A stretch of DNA of 64,000 nucleotides from Cryptomeria japonica (taxonomy: Eukaryota > Streptophyta > Pinopsida > Cupressales > Cupressaceae). Made by a program: the position numbers and the translations under genes. Positions 22,301-35,055 of the stretch are shown in pieces (within the stretch, counting starts at the first letter, position 1; the number at the start of each line of letters is the position of its first letter). The notes below the pieces were generated by a model. That model saw nothing but the letters and a program-made list of their open reading frames with translations, was not told where the DNA came from and ran no database searches. The stretch lies in assembly GCF_030272615.1 (NCBI RefSeq), contig NC_081415.1, positions 598,429,335 through 598,493,334 of the forward strand, read 5' to 3'.

Positions 22301-24299
22301 ACTAGAATCCTAGACTATGATGGTCTAATAGGTGGAGTATAATGAGATCTAGGGGAGTGATTAAATTCAACTTGAATACCCCTAGCTAGTGATACGAAAG
22401 ATCTAATTCATCTATAGTTCAAAAATGAGAGTTTTACATACTAAAAAATACCTTTAGAAGATGACCTTGTTTGGATGTTTTGCATGAAGATGGTAGGTAT
22501 AGTATGAGAACCAAGATAAGTACAGTGAGTCGCAAAGTGCTTGAAAATGAACCTCTTCTAGGTCACTATGCTAAGAGCACCACTAGATCCTTAGCATGAA
22601 TGTTGAAATTCTTTATCAAGCATCATCTATCCAACAGGTTGATGAAGAACTTTGATGTTGAGTTGTCCCATCAAGCATGCCAGAAACTATTATCACAAAA
22701 GTTTACACCCTTTAATGAGCTATTATCTTAGACAACCTTGTGAAACATGGAAGCAACCTCCAAGTCTGGGACCTTGACAATTTAGGTTGAATCTTTAGAA
22801 AAGGCCAACTTCCTTTCCACTCAAGGTGCAGTGTTGAACCAACCCAACAATAGAAAAGCGTATTTTAAAACCTATTCTATTGATTTTTCAAAGGAAATGG
22901 AAGGAGTACAAAAAGGTAAATAGAGGTGATGCACCAAGATTGAAATTAGTCTTCCCATTCTTATGGTTGCACAAAACACCTAAGAAGGATACCCAAACAT
23001 ACAAAAATATTTATCTGTAATCTATCTTCGGGGAAGACAAGAATTTAGAACTTAATGTAATGCTAGGAGGGATTGGAAAATATCCACAAACAACACATAA
23101 GAACATTTAATATAACATACAATCTGGAAACAAAGAAAGAGAAACCATAAGTAGAAGGTGAGATTACACACAACTTACTCAAAATTAGAGATAAGGTAAA
23201 ACAAATAACTTTATTGATATGAAGACAAGGCTTGATTATAGTTATAGAAGAGATTTCTATAAAAGAAAAAGTGAGAAGAACCCCTTGCAAGACTATAAAA
23301 TTTGTCTTTATAGCTCAACCATAACTCAAAGTCACATTGAGTTTAGAAACCCTAACAAATTGGAGTTTGGTTATAGAGAGAATGAATCAAATAAAAAAAT
23401 CTGATTTCTTGTGTGTTGGATCAAATTAATTCAAGCAGAAGAACAAAGATGGCAATCATTGTAGTCAATAAGGGCATGAGACTCCAAAAATCTGCATGAC
23501 TATGTGACAAGGAGGGCATCTAGATGCTCTTTGATAAGAGAAATAGTTCTTCTGAAAATAATAAATGGGCATGGAGAGTATTGGAGAGTATCTGTTGAAG
23601 TAGATGAAGTCATCTTGCACTAGTTGGAAGTAATTAGAGAAAAAATTAGATCAAATTCAGGCTGTCGACAAGGTCAAAAATAAATGTCAACCTACTCTCG
23701 TCTAGTACCCCTGCTAGACGTTATGATTTGAATAACTCCTTCAATTTTGAATGTTGGTTGTTAGATCTACCCTCACATGAAAATGAATGGTCTTGATGCA
23801 TCCCTAGGGTCCCATACAACATATCATATTGCCATCAGGGACTGAAGAGATGTAAAAAGAGTCTCTTCAATGGCCAATGAACACACTTGTCATTCATGTC
23901 AGTACCTAAAAATATTATAATTCAAAATGAAATGACTCCACAATGGTCTCTATCAACACTTCGCTATCACTGAACCCACTGCCTTATAAGTTGGATCATT
24001 GAAGAGACACTTGAACATCATAGAGATAACTTTTTGGTCTCCTTTATCTCTTTTAGGATGGGACATCTAGCTTTTAGAATTTATGAGAGAGATACCTCAA
24101 CATCGTGGAGGTTTCTTTTTGGTCTCCTCAATTTTCGATAAGGTGGAACTTGATTTAGTAGTTAGGCTTTGGCAGGGTGATTTCAACACCTCAGAGAGAC
24201 AAGACCTATAGTCTTACCGATGCCAAAGAACATACCATAGAGCATGGTGGCTTAGATTCATCAAGGAGACATATGCACTTCGAGGTGACACATTTAGGG
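22301..24299. other. No gene recognised
   Basis: AT-rich sequence with many stops in all frames and no LTR end, primer site or zinc-knuckle motif that I could find. Probably old, eroded repeat. It includes the target of the solo LTR at 24300. Confidence 0.4.
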
Positions 24300-25862
24300 T
24301 GTTGGCATTATGTTGTCATTGATGTCAATCAGTATGGGATGTCAACTGGTGTGCAAGTCATCTTTACCAGTATGCAGATTGTTGGCATGATGATGTCAAC
24401 CGGTAAGTCTATCAACTAGTAAGCAAGAAAAACCAGTAAGTGTGGTTCGAGATAACATGTCCTAACCGACAGAACATAAAAGTGCACGCTATGAAGGTTA
24501 ATCGGTTAGTGTATACCGGTAGCATGTTTCATCAGTGACTGAGTTTGAACTAGCACAATCAATTGAGCCAGATGATGACAGAGATGTAACATGGACTCCA
24601 GGTGGTGAACATGCAGTGGCAGGTGAATGGTGCGTCAGCAAGGTAGTTGTCGACTAGGTCTGTATTAAATGAAGACTATGAAAATCACGGATCGATTGCA
24701 GAGAATTGTGGCTCAAAGAAGATCAAAAGGCAAAGATTTTATTCTTTGACATTATGATCAAAGTAGGACATCTCATCATCTTGTTGATCTAGAGAAGGAA
24801 ATAGCTAGATCATTTATTGTAATCAACAAAATCAAGACCGATGAACAGGGTCTAGTTTGCTAAATATAGTAAACGTTTATAGGAAGAATTAAAAAGGACA
24901 GAGCTTTTTTGTTGAGCTATTGTAGCTTGTCAATTCAAGAAGAGGAGATCTAATTTGATATGGATCATGATCGGCGAAGAAAACCCTAGGCACATAAAGT
25001 TTGAGTTTTTGTTTTGGTGAGAAAGCATGCATATAAATATGCAAATCAAAGAATTAAGTAGCAAGAGAGTATGTCAGATGTGTGATGAGAAAGTGTGATT
25101 CTGTCAAGTGAGAGTTGATCATTCTGAGTGATTGATAGAAAAAATATTGAATTGATTGAATGTTAGAAGAAGAACCAGTAAGAAGGGTTTAACTGGAAAG
25201 ATTTAAGGTAATCGGTAAACAGTTATAGAGTTTAACAATATATTAAACCGACAGAGACTGAACTGGTAAGGTAGCAACAGAGACTGGAGGATAGTAGAGA
25301 AAGTATGAGAGAAGGTCCACCAAGATAGAAACTAGGTTGTAGAGGATTTAGATAGAAAGAATAGAGGACCGGTAGAGAAGAAGCAGTGTGACAGAAAAGA
25401 GTTCAACCGACAGAGAGAATTGGTTGCACCGGTTACAAAACTCATTTGTAACAAGGTGTTTATCATTGTATTGATTTTATATCTCATTGTATTTCACTGA
25501 GTGGGTGCTCAGTGCAAGGGTTGGTGCTCCTTGAGTTGGTGCTCAGAATAGATTAGGGGTTGGTTCTCCTTTAGGTAGGTGCCTATAAATTGCTAGGGGT
25601 TGATTCTCCTTAGGTTGGTGCCCTAAACATTATAAAACTGTTATTTCATTGTGGGGCTGGATTGGAGCAGTAGATCTCCAGTAGTATTTCTCACCGAGGT
25701 TTTTCCCACATTCGGTTTTCCTTGTATATCTGGTGTTATGTGATGTGCTCTTGTGTGTGGTTTCTTATTAGTGTTTTCATTTTCCTACCGACTACACACA
25801 TTGTTTGAAATTGTTTATAATCATTGATTCACCACCCTCTCAGTGATATCTTGTGCTCTACA
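24300..25862 (+). mobile_element. Solo LTR, D-related family (1563 bp), with 5-bp target duplication
   Basis: Starts TGTTGGCATTATGTTGTC and ends TTGTGCTCTACA. It is flanked on both sides by TAGGG (24295-24299 and 25863-25867). It shares with LTR D the GGGGTTGGTGCTCC-type repeats (25501-25630) and a C-rich, CTCTCAGTG end. No internal sequence remains, so it formed by LTR-LTR recombination. Confidence 0.85.
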
Positions 25863-27471
25863 TAGGGTCTCACTAATGCCAATGAATGTGGCTATTAAGA
25901 CCTTATCAGAGAGAAATCGATGTGTCAGAGAGATGAAATTTTAGTCCCATTGATCTTTGATAGTTTGACAAATAGGCGAAGGTAGCTCGGTAATGGGTAA
26001 TTAGGGGCAGATTAGAGAATGATTAAGGGAGCCCTTTGGCTAGTTGACTTAATTGAGATGACTAATCAAGCAATTCAACATGGAGTTAGAAGAAGGCCAA
26101 AAAGATGAAGGAATGAAGCTTAAGGGTTTAGGACTTAAGAATTAGGGTTCTCAAACTATTTAATCCATAGAGGGTTATGGTTATCCATTGAAGATGTGTC
26201 AGATCGGTTATGGCCTATGACCTAAGGGTGATATGAAATGTCAACAATAACCTAAACAAAATAGGTTGAAAAAGACATTGTCTTTACTAGTTTGTAATGT
26301 TTTTTTTACACCCTTTTATTTTATTTTTCTTGGTAGTTTATTTTCTGCCCCCTTCATTATATCACTTTATTTGCATTAAGTCAATTAAAAAAAACCCTAA
26401 CAAAAAGGTGAAAAGGAAGGTGAAAAGTGTAGGGTATGTAATTTTTACCAATACATTTTTTCATCACTTGGATTTGCATGCAAACTATTACAAAGATGCA
26501 TGTTAAAGCAAATAGTACATTTAAAAGTAATTATATAAGCACTCATAAAATGATATGATATGCATATAAATTTTAAATATTCTCCTAATCCATCTAAGAT
26601 TTAAAGTGGTTCTCAACTATATTTTCTTTCAAATGTTAATGATAATAATGAAAAAGAATGTGAACTAGATCCTACCTACAAAAAAAGAAAATGATTCTAT
26701 TTAAATAAAAAAAGCACCATGATTTCACTTGGACTAAAAACAAGAAAATGATGAACTAGTTAAGTTCCCTCTGGGTTGTCTTGTAATAGGGTCAGTAAGA
26801 TGGTTGTGTTTCTTTGAATATCAAAAACAAGAAAATATGTGATCATGTAATTTAGTAAACCAAGCATCTAAGAATTATTAATGATAACATGATGTAATAC
26901 TAATGATTTACCATAATATGGTTTAAACATCAATGCACACAAGAGGATGAAAAAATAGGCGCTAATAAATAATATCATGGGAGTACAAGACAATGAAAGA
27001 GAGATGATGAAAATCATGTATAAAGGGAAACATGTGCCCCCACCAATGAGGGAAATATGTTAAGAAAATGGTGTCTCAACCTTGGAATAACAAAAGGATA
27101 CTATTGATAAATGAGAAAGGGGGTTGCAAGGTTGGGTACTCCCCTTGCAAGGTCTAGGGGGATGGCCCCCTCAGTGGAGGTTTGACGGCATCACCCCTAA
27201 AAGCCACATTTTATGTATAATTTATCATTGTAAATCTTTACTTTTTATCATCAAGCCTTAGATCTAATTATGGATATTGTATGGATTTGTTTTCCATAGA
27301 AACTATAACTAGGAATTTAGGTAAAGGCATCTAAAGAATCTAATTAGGCAACCATAAACCTAACAAGCTTATGATAAGAACTCCTAATTTAATCAATAGA
27401 AGAATGAAAGACAAAACATCAAAAGAAAACATAAACCAGAGCCCAGATGTTGCCTCCATTGACCTCCATTA
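25863..27471. other. No gene recognised
   Basis: No convincing frame or repeat boundary. It continues the sequence interrupted by the solo LTR and ends at the start of LTR J. Confidence 0.4.
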
Positions 27472-28847
27472 TGTTGGATGTTGTTGAGAAGATAGTTGGA
27501 ATGATGTGTTGTCATTGATGTCAACATATTCTCCTATGTATTCCAGTATTTGAATTTGATGGAATGTATTGATTTAGCCTTTTTTTGTAGATGAGATGAT
27601 ACAGATTGGTATGTTGTATGTAGATGGTTCAATTCCATTTCCACAGGTCCGCATGATGTTGTGATCCAATTATGAGATCTAGTATTGAGGATGTTATTCA
27701 ATTGTTCCTATTATTTAGTATTCTAGTTTGTGCTATGTACTGCTCCTGAATTGCTATATATTTATTTGTATGTGTATGTGTGGGATGAGTTATGGGCATT
27801 GATGTGTCTCCTCAGTTCAACTGATTCATGATTTGGAAATCCACAAGCGAATCTTTCAAGTTGACAGTCAGTTATGTTGATGTTCTTGAGCTCCAGTAAT
27901 GAGATGATGATGATTCTCGTAATCTGAGTTGTAATGATTATTGTGGTACAATTCACATTTCTTGTGAATATCTCTAGATTGTGTTATATTCATATTGGTG
28001 GTCTGCATTGATTATAGTGCGCGTTATTGAATATTTTCTTTGTCTGGTGATGTTCTTCATGTTATATGACAATATTATTGGTGGTTGTAGTGCGTTGTGA
28101 ATGATCAAGGTGTATTTTTTGGAGGTATTGCGTGTTTGAAGTTTTGATTTGGCTCTAGACTATGTCTTAGCCGATATTGTTTTGGGCCGCACATATTGTT
28201 ATAGCATGTGAGATTATTTTGTAATTTGTTTTAAGGGTTTAGCTGACCTATATTTCATGGCTTGAGGGTTTGTATTAATAAATATAATAATCATGTAAGA
28301 TGTATGTCTGCAAATGTCCATGATCTTTGAGAGTGTGTATGATCGAGTTGTATGTGTGAACAAGTGATTTGATCTTTTGGAAGTGCTAAGAAGAAACCAG
28401 AAGTGTCGTAGAGCAGACTGTGAGCTTAACCAAAACTGTACTCAAGCATATGGAGATGCTATTTTCATAGTTCATGTGATCTGGATTTTTGGTCGAATAA
28501 TTTTGTAGGTCAGTAAGACTTCCTATAAGGTAGTGAGCCTTCCTTAAAGATTATAGCCTTTCTGGGTTTCTTATTTTGAGCAGTGAGCTCTAGGCAATGT
28601 CTGAATGCATGTGCATTCCCCATTGACTCTAACAAGGTATTATCTCATTATGGGTAGGTTCCCATCATGGTTTTCCCCTTAATTAAGTTTTCCATATCAA
28701 AATTCTTGGTTTTATATGTGTTATTAATGTGGTGTTGTTACATGCTTTAACTGTTTATTATCAGATCTGTTTTGTGGTTCAAGTTGCAGTAAGTTTTTGT
28801 GCAAACTGATTCACCCCCCCTCTTAGTTTGTTGCATTGTTGCCAACA
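27472..28847 (+). repeat. 5' LTR of Copia-type element J (1376 bp)
   Basis: Begins TGTTGGATGTTG and ends TTGTTGCCAACA. It has the shared end signature (ACTGATTCACCCCCC) and the hairpin set, whose third stem here reads GAATGCA-TG-TGCATTC (28603-28618). Confidence 0.7.
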
Positions 28848-28849
28848 AT

Positions 28850-28861
28850 TGGTATTAGAGC
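28850..28861 (+). promoter_or_regulatory. Primer-binding site of J (initiator tRNA-Met)
   Basis: TGGTATTAGAGC, one mismatch from the classic plant Copia site TGGTATCAGAGC, two bases after the LTR. Confidence 0.8.
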
Positions 28862-28903
28862 TAGATACTCTAGAGGAAGCTTGACCACTTGAGGATATTT
28901 AGG

Positions 28904-29152
28904 ATGGAAACCTTTTATTTCAAGAAGGATAGTCTAGTTTTGATGAAATAAACTACACTCTTTGGAAAATCCAGATGCAATGTCATTTGAGATGCATAAG
29001 AGAAGAGTACTGTAAGATTACTAAGAATGTATACAATGTTCCTCAGAATGGTCCTACTACTTCAGATAAGATAAAAGAAGCAAAATTCAATATTAGAGAT
29101 AAGGAAGCATTGTTGAGCGCCTTGTCAGATTCTGAGATGACTAATGGGTAAA
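28904..29152 (+). pseudogene. Copia gag N-terminal fragment (J)
   Basis: Starts METFYFKKDS, shifts frame near 28945, then reads INYTLWKIQMQCHLRCI... and DKEALLSALSDSE. The pattern matches the gag of element E (46089 on): a short start, NYxxWKI and an ALLSALSD helix. This is the N-terminal part of a Copia Gag. It stops at about 29152, where the element is truncated; no knuckle or pol follows. Confidence 0.65.
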
Positions 29153-30453
29153 AGCACAATTTTGTGTCACACTTTTATAAAGGCACCGACCAACAAAACT
29201 ATTGGTGTAATTATTTATTCATCTTGGATATAATTACACTTTACTTAAGTTTACTTAGGTTCATGCATAAAACTGTAGTTTGCATATGAGACACTTAGGG
29301 AGATGTGCATACATTGGGAGTAAGTATGTAGGAGAATTTCCATATTTTATGGTGTGATCTTGTTATTACTTTATCATATCCATTTATTATGGAGTGATAA
29401 TTCCTTTGGTGGGTAATCCACCTCATGTGGAATATTTTACTATTTCTCCTGCCTACCCCTACCTACCCTTGCATCTCATTGAGCTACATGTCATCATTGA
29501 TGCTCTCTTGTCTCTTAGCCTTGCCTTTATATGCAGGGTCATCTACATTGTATGTAATAATGATGATCCAATTGATATCTTTTGCATCTTAATAGGAATA
29601 CAGTTTATTCTTGTCGTATTTTATCTCTCTTGTCATTATGCTATTTATTGGTCTTTTGATCTTGGTTTCTTCAAGCATAATCTCACATGGTATCAAAGCG
29701 GTTGGAGTGCGATTGCATGGCCTTTGGAGAGATTTTATTGCGTCCTTAACGGACGTAAAGAGGAAAATCTAAGGAGAAGCATCTTATGGAGGTATACTAG
29801 ACCAAATTTGGCCTCACCATTGCATCCAAGTGGCTGTTTCCATAAATTTTGAGTATAAATTTGGCCTATTTTTGTGAAAATCAAATTTTGGGCTTGGAGA
29901 AAAAAATTTAGCCTATTGGGCTGTATGGTACGATTTTTTGTTAAAAAATAATTAGAATTTTTTCTATGATTTTTTATTTTAAATTTCATATATTAAAATC
30001 ATAGTTTTTAAAAAATCATTGTGAAAGTTTTATATTTCAAAAAAAAATCAAAAAATATGCATATATTATAATTTTTTGGGGGCGTATCGGTGACCCCACC
30101 CCCCATCGTACCGCAAACTATACTTGTTGTGCAAGTCTGCTAATTCTTTCTTTGGGCCCAGTATCAGCATTGAAGTTCCCATAGGTGCTGACTATCTTCA
30201 CCAGTGAATTTTCTCAATGACCACTAGCATCTTCAAGCTCTGACCTCCTCCATCATCAGTCGGTTCTTTACAACCCTCCCGGTTGCACTCCTGCCGACAT
30301 ATTCATTCTCGGTAGTTGTTGCTCCCACCCGCCATCAAGTTGTCGAGCCCCACAACTACGCACTGTCGGGCCCCACAACTACGCACTATCTCCCCGATGA
30401 CTTATTCCCATCGCCATTTCAGTTCGTCGTGCTCGCGCCACCTAGGGTTTTCC
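29153..30453. other. Unassigned sequence with a possible LTR end and a GC-rich stretch
   Basis: At 29688-29699 TGGTATCAAAGC directly follows CTCACA, which looks like an LTR end plus tRNA-Met primer site, so 29153-29687 may be a short Copia LTR; its start is not clear. The open frame over this junction is not accepted as a gene. From 30075 to 30453 the sequence is clearly richer in G+C and includes GCCCCACAACTACGCACT twice (near 30340 and 30365). It carries the left target copy of element C. Confidence 0.35.
29688..29699 (+). promoter_or_regulatory. Possible Copia primer-binding site
   Basis: TGGTATCAAAGC, one mismatch from the tRNA-Met site, immediately after a CA dinucleotide. No gag was recognised downstream. 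Confidence 0.4.
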
Positions 30454-31220
30454 TGTTAGGATTAATGATAGTCCCAAAGATACTGAGAGGGGGGGTGGAT
30501 CAGTATCTAACTAGTTAATAGATTCTTTAACCTTATTAAGTATTAATTAATACAGTAAATAGGAACAATAAAGACAGCATAGAAAAAACACCATAACACA
30601 AGATGTTTAATGAGGAAACCCGGTGTGGGAAAAACCTCGGTGAGATTTGTGACCCACAATATTCACTCACTGGCCAATGAATGGATATTACTTACAATGT
30701 GGTGCCTACACATGCAGGAAGGCCAACTACCTAGAGCTCACTGCTCAATCTACAAAATGGAAGTCTCACTGACTTACAAATAGATTATGAGAATCCAATA
30801 TAATGTATTGCTACAATTTAGCATGTGCTATGCCAGGTTCAGTACTGGTTTAAGCTCATACTATAACCATAAACCTTATACAAAATCTGCCTTAATATTC
30901 GCTCATCACTTCTACCATATCCATCATTTGTCCATCATTACAAAATGATTTACAAGATATTATACATATATGAGTCTATTACAATATACCATGTCAGCTT
31001 TACAAAAACATATTTACAATTAAATATAATAAACAAAAGTTTGTTCCTATCGGTTGGGGTGCTGGTATACATTGTTATCGCTACCGGTGAAGTGTTTTGT
31101 CGATGTCGGTGCCTGTCAGTGTCTTTACTAGATGAATGTTGGGTGGTTGCCTGAAGGTTGTCGGTAGGTTGCCATCAATGACAACACCATCATTTTTCAC
31201 TAGAGTGTAGAATGCCAACA
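30454..31220 (-). repeat. 3' LTR of element C (767 bp)
   Basis: On the minus strand it begins TGTTGGCATTCTACACTC at 31220 and ends CATTAATCCTAACA at 30454. It lacks a short block near the 3' end that the 5' LTR keeps (TACCGGTAAATAAG). Confidence 0.85.
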
Positions 31221-31232
31221 ATCTCCCCCTTT
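31221..31232 (-). promoter_or_regulatory. Polypurine tract of element C
   Basis: AAAGGGGGAGAT read on the minus strand, touching the LTR. Confidence 0.7.
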
Positions 31233-31528
31233 AGCATTGACGACAACACTCATGAGAAAAATCCAAAAATTTGTTCCAAAAATAAAGTCCAATATTTTAC
31301 CAAAAAGATGTGCTCCCCCTGAGCAGATGATCTCCTTTGATTAGCCATTTTTCTCTATCCACTACTCCCCCTTTGACATCAATGATAAAGGTTGTCAAAA
31401 ATTGTCAAATGAATGCAGAATTTCACCTTGAAGTTTGTAACCGGTTGGTTACAATTTGAAATATGTTGGCCAAAACCAAGTTTAAACTATATGAATCTAT
31501 TGTTGTCCTTCATGGTTGCCTCAGTTCT

Positions 31529-34500
31529 CTAGATTGTACCAGTGAGATGATGCATATGCTCCTCCGGTGACTTTTTCCCTTGAATTAATGCCTCAGAGAT
31601 CTCTTTCCTTAGAGAGATAAGGTTGTTTAAATTTGGACTGAGTTTGTGCTTAAGCTCTCTGGCATTTGCCTTGATCCTTTCTTTCTCTTTCTCTAACTTC
31701 TCTATTTTTTCTTCAAATACTGCTATCTCCTGCTCAATAACTGATATAGGTTCAGATGAACCAATGATATTATCAGCTATATCATCTATCTCCTTTTGTA
31801 CTTCGCTTATTTTCTTTTCAATATCCCGTGTTAACAGATGTGGCTTGCATGTGTCTCTGTATAGTTCCTTATACTCCAAAAATTATTTTATTTATTGCCG
31901 GTAAAAGTGTGTTAATGTGTTCCGTACACTTCTTTATTGTTTCCTCAAAGAATTTTTCTTTTTCTTTTTCCATTTTCTCTTTGAATGTTTCCTCATTTAT
32001 TTGAGCAACTATTAAAATATTTCCAGCAATGAATTTAGACAATGTGTCTAACTGACTTAAAGAATCCTTTACTTGATCTAAATTGCATTTTGGTGCAATC
32101 ATCTTAAGAATAGGAATAGTGTCATCAATTTCCTTATAGGCCAATGCATTACAATCAATTATCTTCTTTATTGAGTCCAGAAGTACCTCTGTCACATTTG
32201 TAGATCTGAATTCGCTCAGTGAAGTACCAGATGTCTGACCAACTACCTTTACTATCTCAGTGCTTGCAGTACTGGTAACCAGTTTGCTTGTTTCAACCGC
32301 TGGTAGATCAGTCTGAGTTTGCATTTCAACTAGCAATGGTTTGGGTTTCTCAGTGATTACTGTTTGTACTGTCTCAATGTGTACCTGTGTATCTGTCGGT
32401 TTCTCTTTTGGTTTCTCTGTGTTATCCACTATCAGTATCTTTGTCTCTGTCTATTTATCTGTGCCAACATCTACACTACCATTATTCATTTCACTATCCA
32501 AAGGTTTCTCTCTATGCACTGTTTGCTCTATTTGTATTCCAACCTCAATATTTTCTGTCGATTGCTCAATATTATCCTGTGCCTCTGTGTTATCCTTATC
32601 CACAGTAATGTTCACTTCCCAAGTATCAATGTTCATGGTGAATATAATTTATGACTCAGGGTTAGTGTCCTCATGTGGTGTGTCAACATTTTCAGTTATC
32701 GGTGTAGTAACCAAAGGTGGTGGTAGGTTGTCAATTACTTTTATATTTGGTAATCCACCAACTTTACCTTTTCCTTTGTCTTTATCCTTTTGATAAACCT
32801 TGAAATTTTTCTTAGGTTTGTTCACCTCTTCCTATTTTTCCTTCTCTACAAAAAAGATATCCCACTTGTCTGTTGTTTCCTCTGCAATTTTATTGACTCT
32901 ACCAACCATTAGGCTTACATATCGATGACCACTTGAAAAAATTGATCTATTAGCTTCACTAATTAGTTCATCAATCTATTCTACAAAGTTAACTAGATGT
33001 ACCACTAGAAGTTTTTCAATCTTGAGTTTCTTATCTAGCTCCATAACTGCAATCCTCTTAGCATCTAACCTTCTGTATAATTCATTAGGCAAATCATCTA
33101 CAACTTTTATTAACACTTTCTTGTAAATGTCTAGATGTAGAATTAAGTTGTTCTCAATACTTTCCTTCTTAGAATCAGAGAATGTATTATACAGTTTGAT
33201 CACATTTGATAAATTGCTGTCATCAGTGATTTCACTTAGTAAGTTATCCAAAGGTGGTATAACCTATTTTTGTTTCTTCTTTGGTGTCAACTTCTTTGTC
33301 GGTGGTCTTACTGCTTGTTGCTTCTGCCTTGTTTTCTTTGGTGGAGGAGAGGGTACCGGTGAGGGTTTTCTCTTCCTATCAACTCTCTTTAACTCAATAG
33401 GTATTTCACTTTCAGATGATGTACCAAGCGGTGAGATATGTGCCTCCGGTTGTAATCCTTCTAGGTCACTTTCCTCTAATTCTAGTTATGTTCAAGACAT
33501 TTTCCTTTATTTCCTTTGCTTGTTTTGTTGCACTTCTTATGTACTTTTCTCTTTTCTTCCTTTGTTTCAGTGTGTGTACATCACTCTCAATTGATTTTGC
33601 ATTACCAAAAACCATTTATGTGGGTTCTCTAGGTGCTTCTAATTGGGCTTTAGCATAAGTTTCAATAATATTTACATCTACTTCATACCCCATTTCAGTT
33701 ACCCATACAGTTCTAGGTAGAACATCTTCCATCCATATTTCATCATTTTTAATCACAAAACATATTTCTTTGTTGTACTTGTCTACTACACTCTGTGGTA
33801 GTCTCTCTCTCTTTTTCATTTTTGCTTGGAAGGTTTTAAAATACTCAGTTATTTTGTTTTCTTTATTATTACCCATGCTGATGAGGATTTCTAGCAATTG
33901 TTTGCCTACCGGTATATCATATCCAAAATCTTTTTGTCCAATACCGGGAACTCCTTTTGTGAAATATAACATAAGACATACCAAAAGATTGCCAAAACAA
34001 AATGTTCCTTTCTTATCTCCTTTTATCTTTTTCAGGTTGTCTATTAATTCATCCTTTAGCCACTCAAATACATCTATTTTTGCATCATTATTCACCATAT
34101 CATAAGAACTTTTAATGCAAAGACTGGATATTGAGTTAAGTCGGTTTGCATGTGTGGTCTTGTAGCCTAAGATCATGCTTATGAATCTGACATTTACATC
34201 CTTGATGTCATTTACTCTCATGGATATGCTATCATATGTTGCTCATGTTAAGGTCATGATTGTGTTAATAGGTACCTTCTTAGTCTTATCTGGCCTGCTA
34301 CCAGTGGAGGGTAAACATGTCACTACCCTAATTGCTTCCTTAGTGATTTTGCAAACTAAATCTAGCCAAAGAAATTCTCCATGAACACTTCTAAGGACAA
34401 TTCTCACTACCTCCTTAGGAAATTTAGGGATGTCCAAGATTTCCACAAAGCCTAAAGTTTCAATTACCTTGTGTTTGGGTTTGAGATTTCCATTTTCATC

Positions 34501-34740
34501 ACAGATAACAGTTTTAAACATCTTCAACACTTCCTCAGAACCTAATTCCTCAATATTGCAATGAATATAAATTCTAGGGTCTTCAGCATAAGCAACACCT
34601 TTAGGAATTTTTGAAAATGCACCTATAGAATCATCTTGCTTAGCTATTTCGGGAATGATCTTAAAAATGGTCCTAGGGCGTTCCACAACTTCCACAACAA
34701 TAGGGTTTGCAATAAATTTTGAAGCAGAAGAGGAAGCCAT
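31529..34740 (-). pseudogene. ORF-X of element C: ~1050-codon non-enzymatic ORF, nearly complete
   Basis: Starts MASSSASKFIANP at 34740 and runs to about 31529 with only scattered stops or shifts (near 34243, 33616, 33252, 32976, 32637, 32430 and 31870), so it decayed recently. Residues 1-340: globular, with KVIETLGFVEIL, EFLWLDLVCKIT, CLPSTGSRPDK, FEWLKDELIDNL and the hydrophobic LLVCLMLYFTKG. Residues about 370-440: basic (DRKRKPSPVPSPPPKKTRQK, PTKKLTPKKKQK), resembling a nuclear signal. Then an acidic, Thr-rich middle and a C-terminal coiled coil ending EEHMHHLTGTI. No catalytic motif. Its place between gag and the 3' LTR is where pol would be. About 300 bases (34741-35042) separate it from the gag stop, so it is not an obvious read-through product. 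Function unknown. Confidence 0.7.
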
Positions 34741-35055
34741 TGAAAAATACCTTAAGCTGCCTAATAAAGGTTGAGTGCTTGAGAGAAATCACTTCACTTC
34801 TTCGCCTTGGATTCCTTCGCTCGGATTTCGCGCTCTCTGAAAGTTTGAATTCTCGATGAATTGAAAAAGATGGAAAATCGATGATTAATAATGTCTTCTC
34901 TTCCAACAACCACATTAAATGCTTGCCAGTTAAGTGAAACTTAACACATCTACCGGTAGAGAAGAAATTCATCTTTACACCATCAACCGAGGGTAAACAA
35001 TATGATATTCAACTTATTGCAATACCCCAAATGGGTTAGTTTTTAGTTGGATGAA

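Larger units (their letters stand above)
27472..29152 (+). mobile_element. Copia-type element J, 5' part only
   Basis: LTR, primer site and gag start are present; the rest is missing after about 29152, where unrelated sequence begins. Confidence 0.7.

Noticed and set aside
22301-24299. Search for a host gene in the least repetitive-looking stretch
   Set aside because: No frame above background, no splice-consistent exon series, no recognisable protein motif.
29394-29852. 152-codon frame with hydrophobic stretches
   Set aside because: Crosses a probable LTR end and primer site at 29688; no family match.
32341-32793. 150-codon plus-strand frame rich in Val, Ser and Cys
   Set aside because: Shadow of the minus-strand ORF-X of element C.
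34741-35042. Possible promoter for ORF-X between gag and ORF-X
   Set aside because: No TATA box or other signal that is shared with the same gap in C1 (10816-11119).
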